Origin: Sipunculus nudus
Lineage: Eukaryota > Annelida > Sipuncula > Golfingiida > Sipunculidae
Reading direction: 5' to 3'
Length of the DNA: 64,000 nt
Assembly (NCBI GenBank): GCA_026874595.1
Contig: CM049307.1
Span: 43,406,362-43,470,361 of the forward strand
The translations under genes were made by a program, and so were the position numbers. Positions 1 through 11,927 of this stretch are shown here, one piece after another. Numbering within the stretch: the first letter of the stretch is position 1; each line of letters starts with the position of its first letter. The notes under the pieces were generated by a model. That model was not told where the DNA came from, did no database searches, and saw nothing but the letters and a program-made list of their open reading frames with translations.

Positions 1-532
1 ATTCTCACGAAAAAACATCTGTACTTGTATTGTAAGTTTGTTATATTAACTCAACATTTCTGTTGTGTAAATAAAAAACTTAATATTTGATACCCCTGTC
101 GAATTTATGGTTTTACATGGAATTATAATATTACATTAATATCTGCCTCTGACATGGGGGTATGCATTCATCCCTGTTTGTGTGTGTCTGTTCACAACAT
201 AACTCAAACAATCATGAATGGAATTTCAGGAAATTTTCAGAGCATTTTGGGAAAGGACCAATCATGTATTGATCAGAATTTCGTTGTAGATCCGGCCCAT
301 GATTCGGATCCAGGAACATCATCAAGGAATATCCATACATGAAGAGTCACTTATGCATGAATGAACCTGCGAATTAAGCCAAATAAGTGGGATCAAACAA
401 GGTTTAGGGAGCACCCCACAGTAGGGACCCCTCACAAGGCAGAGGCTTGCATACCTTTAAATGCAGATTTCTAGTTTATCAATGTTTTATTAAATCATTC
501 ATTCTGTGCTTAGTCATAACTTTCAATCTTAC

Positions 533-608
533 CCCGATGACAATGCTGTTCTCAGTTACCCAGGTGCAGCATGTGAAGGGAAGGTACTCAGTCTTTGTGG
601 TTACAATG
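533..608 (-). CDS. ARPC1: ARPC1 coding exon 8 (last in window)
   Basis: The exon is 76 nt, with acceptor TTATTATTGCAG and donor GTAAGA. It encodes [19 protein letters not shown] and NSIVIG and ends on a full codon. The family continues with GHD and a long insert loop. No match to these was seen in 1-530, so the following exons lie outside the window. Confidence 0.9.
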
Positions 609-3600
609 CTGCAATAATAATACATAAACATCAGTTATAATATTCTCCTTTTCTGTTGTACTCTCATGCAAGCATTTACATATATTCATATATGTGTTTA
701 GGTTAACAAAATATGTCATTTTTCCAATACCTGTCTTGCTTTAATAAATATAATATATGTTTATGCCAAGAGCAAGTAAAATTAGTTCAGTGAAAGCCAA
801 TATTAAGAGAGTTTGGCGTAAACTGATAAATGTTTAACTGATACTTTTGCTTCCTTTATATGTCAAACTTGTTCCTTTAATAATTCCTATACTGTATGTA
901 CAAAATCTTCCCCATGTACTCCACAGACACTGGCTGAAGAAACTACAGTCAAACCTGTGTTATAAGACCACCCAAGGGACTGGCCAAAAGTGTTCTTAAT
1001 CCACAGGTAGTCTTATCAGACAGGTCAGTTATAACAAGTATGAATGTATATGGTTCACTCAAAGGTTGCCTCATAGACAGGTGGTCTTATTAGACTTGTG
1101 GTATTGTTAGACAGATGGTCCTAATAGACAGCTAGTTTATTAGACAGGTGATCTTTCTTACAGGTATCACTCTACTACTTTCAAAATGTTCAATGAACTG
1201 TTTTTACTGTTTAGATGTAACAAACATACACCAAAACTGACTAACAGGATATTATTCTGGCTTTATCAGGACACACCTGTGATTTTTAATAACTGCATTA
1301 TTATTTTGTACTTATCAGAACATTGTTATCATTTTATTTACTTTTATATCTAGTCTAAGTTAGTAACTAAGATATAGCCTGAGACTGCATTGTGTGGCCC
1401 AGTGGCACCAGCAATGCTCTCTGTACTTATGACTTGAGTTATAAACATATCTCACTTGTTGCCTTGGCCTGGTTCACCGACAGAGACACTGGAATCATGA
1501 CCGACCCACACCAGTCTCTCACCACTACCAGAGAAACACACATCATGCACCCAGCCACCTGAATCATATATAAGGTTGTATTGTAACAACTATGAAATAA
1601 ATCAATTAAAGGAAAGTACCTGTAAATAGTGGTGCTGATAACAGTAATAACTATGATATAATTAATACAAAGGAAAATACCTGGCTACAATACATAAAAC
1701 AAACATATTTCATGTTGAAATTTTTGGCATGTTAAAAGGTGAAATGCTAATATCGACTTGAGAAAAACAGAAACACAGCAGATCTTGTAGATAAATGCTG
1801 ATTAAAAACAGGTATAAAATTTTATAACTATATATAAGTATCAGTCACATGATCTAATCAAAAGAACATTGTTTTCACTGAACATATGAACTGGTCTAAA
1901 CAGACAAAGCTGCATTTTAACAACACTTTGCTAATAGTGGTTATATAAGTAAAAAAGATGTGGTTTTAACAACCAAACTGGTGGCTGTTCTTACCTCCAC
2001 CATTAGAGAACTCTGCCAGCAAGTTCCCAAAGGGCATCTTGGCTCCCCAGCTGGTGGCAGAGGGTTTGGATTCCACCTCCTTGATGTAAGCTGAGAAAAC
2101 CCTGAAATAAAATGGAAACTGTCAACAAACTTAAATGGAAGGCTGGGGGTGTATTGGTTAGGGTGCTGGACTTGACCAGTTCTAACAGCCTTCTGCACTC
2201 AGGCTCCTAGCCAGTCTTTACCACAAGGGTGTACTGTGATGGGTGTGCAGCTGGCAAATTTAGAAAAATAACCTTCTTGTGCTTATTTTGGCTGCTTGGC
2301 TTGCATGCTTGTGTGCAGCCAAGGGGACAGAGAGAGACAACAAGAATGAACAGGCCCAAAAGACCAGGAAGGCATAGTGCAAAGTCTGATATCAACAGTA
2401 ATATTATCAGTGATATCAGACTGTAAAACCCCAGCTTTACTTGACTAATATCGGTGAACTGTGATCACAGAATTTTTGCCATACAGTAATTTCACTGTTG
2501 CCTATCTGGCAGCAGTTTAACTGAATATGCTTTGAATCAGTTTTCACATATTTAAATTTGGTATAGTTATTAATTTTTTTATATGTATTATTAGAGATAC
2601 CCACAAAAAATGTTTCAGAGCAAGAATGCACAACAAAGAAATATATGTACAATTGCATTTTATCTCTACTTGCACAGGTCTTATTGATGTTATCCAGTAG
2701 GAATCTTCAGTACAAACCTGGCCTTGAAGTCAGATGACCCAGCAGCAAGCAGCACATTATTGGGATGCCAGTCCAGACTGCAAATACAAGTGTATACAAT
2801 ATAATATGAGTGTATACAAATCATGGAAAATTACAAATCATGTTTTTTTCATTTATTTTTAATCTATGATAGTTTTTCAATTAGTTAAATGAAAATATAT
2901 CAATAAGAAAAAAACTTAATGTTGGTTCAGATACACCATCATTAAGAGAGCTGAGACACTTTTGTGATCTCTTGGTCTCTTGATGACTGCATGAGCAGTG
3001 CTGCCATCTGGTCTCTGACATATTAACTACATTACAGAACCCCCAACATCACTCAGAATATTATAAGTTTATTGTAAAAGAGTATTAAATATTGTTTCCT
3101 TGCTCAGTTGCATATGACTTAGAATGCTCTCTTAGAATGGCTTTATTCCCAGTCTGCCTATATAAAGTTGCAGGTACTGACCTTGTAATGGTGGAACGGA
3201 GCGGCTTCTTGATGTGCTTGCTCACCCACCAATCATTCTCCTCCTCAAAGTAACACACAGAGATCAAGCGGGCCCCGCTCCCAACAGCAAACTTGTTCTC
3301 TGTAAGAAATCAGTCACAATATAAACATGTAGGCATCTAAGGCAAATTTCTCTGTATTCTATCATTTAAATAGCAATACTCTAATTAGTAATACAGAAAT
3401 CAGACACAATATAAACATGTAAAAATCTAAGGCAACTTTCTCTGTATTCTATAATTAAAATAGCAATATTCTAATTAATAATACAGTAATCAGTCACAAT
3501 ATAAACATATAAGAATCTCAGGAACCTTTCTCTGTATTTTATCATTTTAATAGCAATATTGCTATTAATAATACAGAAATCAGTCAAAATATAAACATGT

Positions 3601-6600
3601 AAGAATCTAAAAATCTTTTTCCAAATTCTATCCTTTAAATAGCAATATTAATTAATAATACAGAAATCAGTCACAATATAAACATGTAAGAATTTAAGGA
3701 AACTTTCTCAAAAACAAACTTGTTCTCTGTAAGACATCAGTCACAATATAAACATGAAAGAATCTAAGGAAACTTTCTCTGTATTCTATCATTTAAATAG
3801 CAAAATTGCTATTAATAATACAGGATTCAGTTAAAATATAAACATGTAAGAATCTAAAACAACTTTCTCTGTATTTTATCATTTAAATAGCAATATTAAT
3901 TAATAATACAGAAATCAGTCACAATATAAACATGTAGGAATTTAAGGAAACTTTATCTGTATTCTATTATTTAAATAGCAATATTGTTAATAATAATACA
4001 AAAATCAGTCACAATATAATTTATATTGTGAAAGTGAAAGACATATTACAGGTCATCATACAAGTAATACCCTATTGATTTGACTGAAGATTTATTGTGT
4101 TTTTGTATAGTTTTATTGTAAATGGTAATTGAATGTGTAAAAAATACAATTTTTAAATAAAAAATGTAATTCTTTGACTCTTGATGCTGGATATATCAAT
4201 TTTTTAAAAATTAAACGGTACTTGAAGAAATTGTCTGATATGATTGTATATTTCACTTATGCATTTATTATTATAAATGGGTAAATGTGTGTTTAAGAGG
4301 GAGTTTAAAGGGTTATTTTACTATCTTGAACGCATTATTCTAGATTTTGTTAATCTATAATAAGGAAAGATTAATATAATGGATAAGGCTTGTAGAGTTT
4401 TATATCCAATATATGTAATATGTATGACCAAAATGCTCAAGTAAATGCTGAAGTGCAACGTTTTCTTGGCGACGTCATCAATGTTATGAATAACTTTATA
4501 AACAAAAAAAATTAAGCCGTTAAAGTCAACTCAGGAGAAAAATAAACTCTCAAGCAATACCATCTTTCATTATATAACTTTTTTTCTCTAAAAGTATACT
4601 TTCCCTTTATATTACAGAATATTTCCTTTGTTTACAATTTGCGTTAAATATTGTAAATAGGCCTTTAAAAACTCTTAAATACACATTCATCCATAATCAT
4701 AGAAAGAAAGGGACAAACTGCAGGCGGAATACTTAAAAAAAAAATAAAGATGTCAAAAATTTTAATGTTTTAGATGTAACAATCCCGGAAGTATCTTGCT
4801 ACAGTCCAAGACCCCATGCGGTAAAACGATAAAAAACAAATTTGGTTGTAGTTGAATAATTACTTTCATCATGCCCTTGACTATGGTATTTTGATAATTT
4901 ATAATAATTAAGTTGATTTTTGCAAAATTTAAGTTAATTTGTACACCTTCCGCACCCAGGGCCGCACGCGTTTTTTGCATATTTTTAAACAGTGTGAATC
5001 TGCATGCACGCGTTTTAGTAACAACCCTTCCGTATAGATTCAATCTTCTTTCTCATCGTTAATAAATAAAGATTTTCAGTGTAACTAAACATTGTCTGCA
5101 GAGGAATTATTCATGATTATTGTAGATTATTATTTAGTATCAAAGCTGACAATTCAGTCCTTTATGTATGTATCAGGAGAGGAATTTATGTAGAGCTGTG
5201 TCCTGTTCCTCAATCCTTACAAATATATCCAATAAATATACTGTTTATGTCATGATTCTAGACAGAACCAAACTGGAGACAAATACCCCATCTTCTCGGG
5301 TGTATGTTCATTTGGATGTGATGCCTTGTTTTATTCCATCACAGTACATCTTGAGAGTGAACAGAGAGGTGGTAAACTTTACAATAATGGTAACATGCAT
5401 GGCTTTTATTCTTTAGGCATGCCCTTCTCTATTGCAGCAAATCCAGCATAGGATAATTTAGGAATATTGAGAGTGATTTAAACTAACATCAATTTTACAA
5501 AACAAATAAAATATTATTTAAATCCCTTTCACAATAAATTTGGTATTAAACAATCTTGTTCTTTAAATTTTGTACATAACACGATCTTATTATTTGATAT
5601 AAAAATTTCAGATATTAACTACTAAAATAGTAACAGTTACTAATATTCCCATATTATATAATCAAATAAATTAATATCATGGAAAAAATGGTTCATTTAA
5701 TTTTCAAAATATGAATTAACATAATTTTAGATATTGAATAAAGTTCTGCAAAATTGGTACTACAAAATAACAGACAAGTATCAAAAGAATAGTTTTAAAA
5801 GAATTGGTATATAAATTAACTTGATAATACATGTGCCTGCAGTATGACTTTTTTTCCAAGTGATTGTAGAACTGGTATAAGTTTATAGCATTGTAGGCTT
5901 CAATGTGTTATGGGTAGTGAAAACACCATTAGCTAAACCTGAAAATTTTGGGTCTGCTTTTTATTTAATTCTATGTTATATTTTTCTTGAATGTGTGTTA
6001 TTGCAATCTGTATGATTAAGATGTAAACTGGCTTGTGAAAACAAATCTAGGTACATTTCAGAATATGCATATGGGTTGATGGATTTGAGATAAGATGTAC
6101 ATGTCACAATAATAATACACTATTTATCTGTCTCTTAACATCAAACATGCCTCTGTTTAGCCATGGTTTGCTAATCAGAGGTTAGATTGTGCCAGGTAAC
6201 TTATTTGGTTGTGACCTACTCTGTCCAGTACTCCTATGTAATTAGCACCAGTGGTCACCAGCAATGTGGCAGCTGGCCCATGCTTGCCTCAACAATAAGC
6301 ACATCCTGGGCAATTACTGGACAAGAACTGAGTCTGTTCAGCATTATTTGCTGATATGGTTCATGATCAAGGGGCTCACAGGAAGTAATAGAAAATAATA
6401 TGTATTACTCTATTACTTTGCCTTCTGTTTCTATTACTATTACTATTACAGCTCAAATTTTTTAGTCAATTACTATTACTATTACTATTACACAGAAAAA
6501 GCTGTAATAGTCTATTACTATTACTATTACTTATTACTATTACCCCATGTCTGAATATAAACATTAAAGAATCTAAGGAAATTTTCTCTGTATTCTTTCA

Positions 6601-8042
6601 TTTAAATAGCTATACTGTAATTAAAAATACAGGGAGCATAATTCCATTATTTAGTGCTACACTTTCCCCCTGAGTTAAGATTGTGACCTAAAGATTTCAA
6701 AGTTGAGTAGTTGCTAGATTGGTTAGATAAGAATTGCCTCTTGACAGGAGCATTTCAATATTATACTGAAGCTTTGACGAAATACAATTCTAGAAGAATC
6801 TTTAAGATATGCAACAGCTATGACAGTAATTATGGCTGACATCAATTAAACCTGTTACCTTTAGGTGACCACTTGACACAGGTGGCAGCACGGTTGATCC
6901 TCAGGATTACGAGAGTGGGCTTCCATTTTCCATTGTTCTCCTGCCACACGTAGGCATTACGATCCTTGACACAAAATACAAGTTACAAGTTAGAACAATA
7001 GGGCCTCCCCACTTAAGACTTCACAATCCTATGCACACAATTAACATAACAGGAACAGGGTTAGCCTTAAGATGAAAAACAGAACAGTGAAATCTCACCT
7101 GAAAATATCACATCGATATCATGACTACCCTATTATATAAATAATATGTGTATTATATGACAGCATTAGTTAATTTTGGCTGAATAAAAAAGGTTTCCCA
7201 GCAAAGCTGCAAAAGCATCCTGGCACACAGACTTACACTCTCCAATTCAGATGTTTTATATGTTGTTATGGCTCTATATGGGAGTAAACACAGTCAAGAA
7301 CAAAATGCTGGCAAATGCCATAACGTTTTACGGAGAATACACTATATATCATTTAATTTTAACATATCTGGTACATGAATAGGTCCCTCTATGTACATTT
7401 AGTTTAAAAAATCAAGATTAACCTACTTTAACTACAAAAACAACATAAAGGCCGAGTGGCCAAACTTACTGCTCCACAAGTTACAATGTTGTTGCTTTCC
7501 TTGGCCCAGTCGATTCCTGTGACCCTCTGCACATGCTCAGACAGCTCGGTTTCCTTCTCCCATCCCGATCCTGAGCGGCGGTAGATATGTACTTCATTGT
7601 TGTTCGGGGATAAAGCTAGTCCTGTCAACAGTAAAACATTTCACCCTCTAGTGTGCCGATTAATTTATAAATATTTCATTCTACCCATGATATACACTTT
7701 TGATCATCTTCTTGGATAACATATTATATCCATTTGATGATATATATAGATATATTTTTAAAGATATATAAATATATATAAAAATAACCATGTCAATTTA
7801 AATAGTTTTCTTGTAATGGTTTGTGCATGAAATGGGAAACTCTTTTTCAAGTTCAAAGTGATTAATTAATAAATACTTCATTGCAGACTACTAACCAACC
7901 AAGACTGAAATAATATGGCAGAATCAGACAGGACAATACTATGTTATATAAGAACAGGAAGTGTCCCATACTAACTTGTTTTGTCCTTGTTGAATGCAAA
8001 GCAGGTGATGGGTTCCACACCAAAGGAATGTTTCTCAGTCAT
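533..8042 (-). CDS. ARPC1: Arp2/3 complex subunit 1 (ARPC1/p41), 3' end outside window
   Basis: This is the WD40 beta-propeller subunit of the Arp2/3 complex, which nucleates branched actin filaments in the cytoplasm. Eight coding exons on the minus strand (8042-7976, 7621-7470, 6964-6859, 3299-3182, 2777-2718, 2101-1995, 1558-1456, 608-533) splice with GT/AG borders and fit in phase for 263 residues. Family signatures read directly include EPITCFAFN near the start, [82 protein letters not shown] and KTEYLPF. Animal ARPC1 proteins are about 370 residues, so roughly the last 110 must lie left of position 1. The start ATG directly precedes the family N-terminus. The segment between HDSSVSV and the last exon (GEPGQGN) differs from the usual VADA-type sequence. 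Vertebrates have ARPC1A and ARPC1B; I cannot assign a paralogue here. Confidence 0.95.
945..1170. repeat. ARPC1: Interspersed repeat in ARPC1 intron, internal GACAGGTGGTCTTAT units
   Basis: AGTCAAACCTGTGTTATAAGA begins the block. Short, diverged copies of TTAGACAGGTGGTCTTAT then follow (about 1010-1160). It lies in the intron between the exons at 1456 and 608. Confidence 0.5.
1456..1558 (-). CDS. ARPC1: ARPC1 coding exon 7
   Basis: The exon is 103 nt, with acceptor GATTCAG and donor GTGAGA. It encodes [20 protein letters not shown] and DSSVSV, corresponding to the fifth blade. The last residues (GEPGQGN) are unusual for the family but keep the frame into the next exon. Confidence 0.9.
1995..2101 (-). 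CDS. ARPC1: ARPC1 coding exon 6
   Basis: The exon is 107 nt, with acceptor TTATTTCAG and donor GTAAGA. It encodes [10 protein letters not shown], then a short linker with [18 protein letters not shown] and a glycine pair. WG.KMPFG is a family hallmark. Confidence 0.93.
2718..2777 (-). CDS. ARPC1: ARPC1 coding exon 5
   Basis: This 60-nt exon encodes [20 protein letters not shown], ending in the first two bases of Arg. The acceptor is CTTGTATTTGCAG and the donor is GTTTGT. The sequence matches the fourth blade of ARPC1 almost residue for residue. Confidence 0.93.
3182..3299 (-). CDS. ARPC1: ARPC1 coding exon 4
   Basis: The exon is 118 nt, with acceptor TTTCTTACAG and donor GTCAGT. It encodes [31 protein letters not shown] and LRSTIT, the most diagnostic part of the protein. 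Its acceptor region is duplicated once inside the neighbouring intron array, at about 3709-3740. Confidence 0.95.
3300..4025. repeat. ARPC1: Tandem array, 87-90 bp unit, ~8 copies, in ARPC1 intron
   Basis: Units begin CAGTCACAATATAAACATGT and contain CTTTCTCTGTATTCTATC and ATTTAAATAGCAATATT. Starts are near 3311, 3401, 3491, 3581, 3668, 3738, 3827, 3916 and 4006. The copy near 3709-3740 also carries a duplicate of the exon-4 acceptor region. The array ends in a TATAATTTATATT palindrome-like block. One isolated diverged copy sits at 6552-6635. Confidence 0.9.
6395..6545. repeat. (CTATTA)n / (ATTACT)n degenerate microsatellite
   Basis: Three blocks of CTATTACTATTACTATTAC are separated by short unique sequence. 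They include one inverted TGTAATAG, so a small hairpin can form. Confidence 0.85.
6552..6635. repeat. Detached copy of the 90-bp ARPC1 intron repeat
   Basis: The sequence ATATAAACATTAAAGAATCT, AAATTTTCTCTGTATTCTTTC and ATTTAAATAGCTATACTG aligns with the array at 3300-4025, 2.5 kb away in the same orientation and the same intron. Confidence 0.75.
6859..6964 (-). CDS. ARPC1: ARPC1 coding exon 3
   Basis: The exon is 106 nt, with acceptor TTTGTGTCAAG and donor GTAACA. It encodes [23 protein letters not shown] and VKWSPK, all near-invariant ARPC1 segments. It ends one base into the next codon, and the following exon completes that codon as Glu. Confidence 0.95.
7470..7621 (-). CDS. ARPC1: ARPC1 coding exon 2
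   Basis: Acceptor GTTGACAG precedes 7621 and donor GTAAG follows 7470. The exon is 152 nt. It encodes the first WD-type blade, with [17 protein letters not shown] and IVTCGA. It ends on a full codon, so reading through the donor, as a simple ORF call would, gives a false tail. Confidence 0.95.
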
Positions 8043-8090
8043 GTTGATAGTGTACTCTTATTGCTGGCAGTACTTATCTGATACTTTGAG
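7976..8090 (-). CDS. ARPC1: ARPC1 exon with start codon and 48-nt 5' leader
   Basis: The coding part is 8042-7976 (67 nt) and begins [20 protein letters not shown], matching the ARPC1 N-terminus. The donor is the GTTAGT read from 7975 downwards. Upstream of the ATG, a pyrimidine-rich TTTCATTGCAG ends at 8091, so the exon likely starts at 8090 with 48 nt of 5' UTR. At least one further upstream leader exon is therefore needed. Confidence 0.85.
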
Positions 8091-9194
8091 CTGCAATGAA
8101 ACAGAGACAGATGCTGATGAGAGATAATGAAAGCTGCAATAATGGAAATAACAGCTGAACATAGTGAATAATTTTTCTATGACCAAGGTAAGGACAGAAT
8201 TAAGTCTTATTTAGAGCCAGAAGTAAAGCGCCATCAACTGAGCAAAGATGGAACAATTCAATTAATTTTACATTAATATATAAGTAAAGCTTTGGGCTAG
8301 CTGCTGCCACCCTCATCCTGCAGGGAGCCCAGATTCTGTGGACTGCTCATTCTGTCAAAGTATTCCAGGTGTGGGCAAGATCATAAAGAGGAATTTTAAT
8401 TGTATTAGCAATTCAGTATAAGTAAGTAAATAACTATTTATGCTACACCCATTTCCTTTTTTGCAGGGGGGGGGGGGGGCAAGCCTTGTGTAGATAAACA
8501 TTGGCTGATTATTCTGAGCAATTAACAAGTCATGGTTTAAAATTGGTAAAAAAGTATTGGTGGTTAAGGAGGAAGGGGGGGGGGGGGGTCCCTCCCTGGA
8601 TCCCTTGCCTGTCCCAACAGGTCCACCACAGTGCACTGGTTACACACGCCATTGTTTAAGCTTGCGGTATACACATATTACATTTTCCAGTTGGATGAGC
8701 CAGGAGGCCAGAGGTCAGCAGTGATATATGCACATCCCTGGCTGAAACTATCAAATATATAACCAGGGGTAGGATGACTAGGACAGGAACCCAACACACA
8801 GGGTCAAATCAAGAGCTGCGCAGCATTTTGTATGTGCTCCATCCACGAGATAAATGAAGCCTCATGTCTGAGGCCCTGTATATACTGCAGAGCCACAACT
8901 TGGTCAACCATTTCCCCCTGTTAAAATGTACCTCATTCAATGGTAGCCCGCATTCTACAATCATACCCAAAATAACTGTGTAACCAGGAAATTATCAGAT
9001 CATCACTAAGTCTCACAAGGGGCATGGACAATCTCTGCTGGTGACCCGTGTTCAATCCCAGGTGTTGCTATCAGAGTGAGCTGAAATGGTTGTTAGTTGC
9101 TGATTGGCCACACAAACTAACCTACAGCCAATCAACTTCTGTGTGAAAGTTACAAATCCAGTTCCTCCAGCCAAAAGATTAAGCTGCAATAGTT

Positions 9195-9515
9195 GTCCTA
9201 AATACTCAAATCCCACCAATGATAACTCTTACATAAGAATTATGAAATAAAACATTCTTACTTTCTGGCAGCTATATCAAGCTTGTTCCTCAACAAAATA
9301 TCCAAAAATCTGTGACATTATGCATAATAGCAATGCTTACATCTCCATACATCTTTTAAATGTACTGCTACACTGTTTGTGTACAATTCTGGCTGGGGAT
9401 TATTGGATATTTTATTGAGGGGACAAGCATGATAAGATAAGATAAAGACTCTTGCATTTCATAATTCTGATGTAAAATTCACCATTGCTGGGACTTGGAT
9501 TTTTTAGCGTTTAGC
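9195..9515. repeat. Imperfect fold-back (long inverted repeat), about 110-bp arms
   Basis: CAAGCTTGTTCCTCAACAAA and the following ATATCCAAAAATC (9278-9310) pair with GATTATTGGATATTTTATTG and the following AGGGGACAAGC (9398-9429). The match continues outward through AGAATTATGAAAT and CCCACCAATG on the left and their complements to about 9510. The unpaired centre is about 87 bp. This is likely a foldback MITE in the ARPC1 leader intron. Confidence 0.6.
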
Positions 9516-9900
9516 AAGGACAGGCCTTCCAGGGAATAAGTCTAGGTGCTTGTATGGAATCCCGTCTACACCCCAATTCATGAACAGCTGACAGATGTTT
9601 TTAAAACAGGTGTAACTATACTGGAAATTCAATAGTCACACGTTATTACTATCACACTTAGGCCCAAGTATAGAATCCGGTCTACATTTCCAAGGGGGGT
9701 CTAAACTGACTGGGTGTCTCATGTAAGTAGTAATCAATATAAGCCATGACATGCCTGATGATATGACATCCACATGCCTCCTACTTCTCAATTACATGAA
9801 TCCTAAACATCATTATGTCTGTCCGTATACACCCATAACCTCGTCCATGTAGACTGGATATTATAATCGCTCCCACACTGGGGGAGGGGGGGGGTTACCG

Positions 9901-10268
9901 CAGCCTTTCTGCATCCAGTTCTGGACCAAGGGCGATGGTTCTCTCTGGGTTCTCCGACTTCCTTCACATCTCACAATACACTGACTATAAATTTCAGTAT
10001 TGAACACCTAAAATTATTAGAAGTTTTGGTACGAATATAGAATACCTCATGCACCTAAACCGGTGAATTCAGCAGAAGGTGAAGCGGCCTGTCTGCATCC
10101 AGTTCTGGACCAAGGGCGGTGGTTCTCTCTGGGTTCTCTGACTTCCTTCACATCTCACAATACACTGACTATAAATTTCAGTATTGAACACCTAAAATTA
10201 TTAGAAGTTTTGGTACGAATATAGAATACCTCAGGCACCTAAACCGGTGAATTCAGCAGAAGGTGAAG
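9901..10268. repeat. 184-bp direct tandem duplication
   Basis: The segment from TCTGCATCCAGTTCTGGACC (9908) through TTCAGCAGAAGGTGAAG repeats almost exactly from 10092. It directly abuts the 21-residue coding-like repeat at 10280. Confidence 0.9.
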
Positions 10269-10273
10269 AATGA

Positions 10274-10866
10274 CAACCTGAACCTGTAGACGAGACCCCA
10301 GAGGAAGCAACTACTGCAGCCCCCCTAGATATGCTTCAGACCGAACCTATAGATAAGACCCCGGAGGAAGCAGCTACTACAGCCCCCATAGATCTGCTTC
10401 AGCCCGAACCTGTAGACGAGACCCCGAATCGAGGAAGCAGCTACTGCTGCCCCCATAGATCTGCTTCAGCCCGAACCTGTGGAGGAAGCCCCGGAGGAAG
10501 CAGTTAATGCAGCCCCAGAGGAAACACAGGCACAGGACGCCAGTCTGTACGCCGAAGACCTCGGTTCCTTCCACGAACCCTCAGCACTGGAAGAAAGGGA
10601 CTTGGCCGTTTGGTCAAGTTGCTGCACAAGGAGGCACAGGTTGTGAATATGACAGCCGAACTAGTGTCAAGGGAGCAAGTCTCCAGGATATTGTGACACA
10701 GAAGCCGTAACATAAACAGTCGACTCTTTGCTTTATGTAGAGAGTATGGGGATGGGGAGCGGAGTGCAACCTCTCTCTTGGCTGCTGGTAGCAGATTGGT
10801 TTGCCCAAAACCAAATCTGCAACCCGCAGACGAGCCGCAGCAGCAAGAGGACCAGCAAGTGATAGC
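10274..10866 (+). pseudogene. Decayed coding remnant with 21-residue (63-bp) repeats
   Basis: From about 10280 the plus strand encodes four tandem copies of a proline- and glutamate-rich 21-residue unit (EPVDETPEEATTAAPLDMLQ and variants). A 4-base insertion (AATC near 10427) shifts the frame between copies 2-3. After the repeats the frame stays open through DASLYAEDLGSFHEPS. It shifts again near 10605 to a frame reading LVKLLHKEAQVVNMTAELVS and REQVSRIL, then TGA. In that same frame it is open again to PADEPQQQEDQQVIA and a stop at about 10868. It is unrecognised: perhaps a retrocopy or transposon-carried gene. No start codon is clear. Confidence 0.5.
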
Positions 10867-11072
10867 CTGAGCTATTGTTTTTGTTATTTTTTATTCTTGT
10901 GAGATACATGTATAAATATTCGCTATGATATATTTTTTTTTCTCATGTGCTTTTATATTAGTTTTATGTAGAGGTGATGATGATGCGTATTAGTAAGTTG
11001 GTTTTAGTTAGCTATATATATATATATAGCTTTCCTTGGATTTAAATGAGATTAATGTTTTCCATGTATATG

Positions 11073-11927
11073 CAGGCATGTGCCCACGCCGGGCGGCGCT
11101 GGGCGGGTGCGCCCGGCAGTCTTTCCTGCCGCCCAGCACTTGACTGGAAAGTGTCAATGCCCGCCCAGCAGTAATTTTTTTAAATTGTTTAAGCCATGAA
11201 CAAAAAACACGCGTTTAAGCTTATCTCGCGGTGTTTTATCGGTATTTCAATTAGTGACCCCTGTCGAATATAAAGTGCATGTCTTCCACACTAGATGACA
11301 TCCAGTGGCGCCCAAAATGAATATTTAATAGAAGGAACTTTCAAAATGTGCCGTATTAAGTGAATGTTGATGAATAAAATTTGGTCGAAAGGAGTGAACG
11401 TAGCTGCTATGGTAGCGCCACCTTGTATCTGTATAAAAGACTAATGCTGATATCAGCTTCTATGAAATCATTTGACGCGCCAAACAATGTTTGATTGAAT
11501 ATAATTGATGATCGACGTAAATATTCGAATAATTTTGTGAGGTCACAGTTCCTAATGAGGCCAAACTGCCGTAGAAAAGTGGAATAAGATGTTTGGTATC
11601 AGGTTTTAAGCGCGAAAAAAAAGAATACGGTCCTTTCTTATACCGCTATTATTCAACAAATCCTGACCGACAGAATCTGAACTGACAGATGAGTTCACCA
11701 CGGTGTTTTAACTTTTACAATCAAATTTGCTCTCAGTGATGGCATTGCTGTCGGCATTTTGGAAATTAATTATACTTTTTAGTATTACTAATGATTTATT
11801 CATGCTGAAATATCACGGATCACGTCTATAAAAAATGAAAGTTTAACTTTAATTATCTCGTGCCCCCCCCCATTTCTCGTGCACGGCCCGCCCGCCCGGC
11901 ACTCAAATTATTCTGAGCACATCCCTG
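11073..11927. mobile_element. Non-autonomous DNA transposon, hAT-like, about 855 bp
   Basis: The left end CAGGCATGTGCCCA and the right end, reversed, CAGGGATGTGCTCA are terminal inverted repeats. GCCGGGCGG blocks are also mirrored inside each end. Flanks share GTATATG (7 of 8 bases if the boundary is shifted by one), consistent with a degraded 8-bp hAT duplication. There is no transposase reading frame inside, and the interior is CpG-richer than the surroundings. Confidence 0.65.

Larger units (their letters stand above)
4030..6840. other. ARPC1: ARPC1 intron, no gene seen
   Basis: AT-rich sequence between the exons at 6859 and 3299. Apart from the tandem repeats, I see only incidental short open frames and no recognisable element. 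Confidence 0.7.

Noticed and set aside
1-530. Further ARPC1 C-terminal exons
   Set aside because: I looked for the expected GHDCCP-type and final WDFK-type segments on the minus strand and did not find them; they must lie outside.
1941-2198. Minus ORF of 85 residues as an independent gene
   Set aside because: It overlaps ARPC1 exon 6 in the wrong frame and reads through both intron borders.
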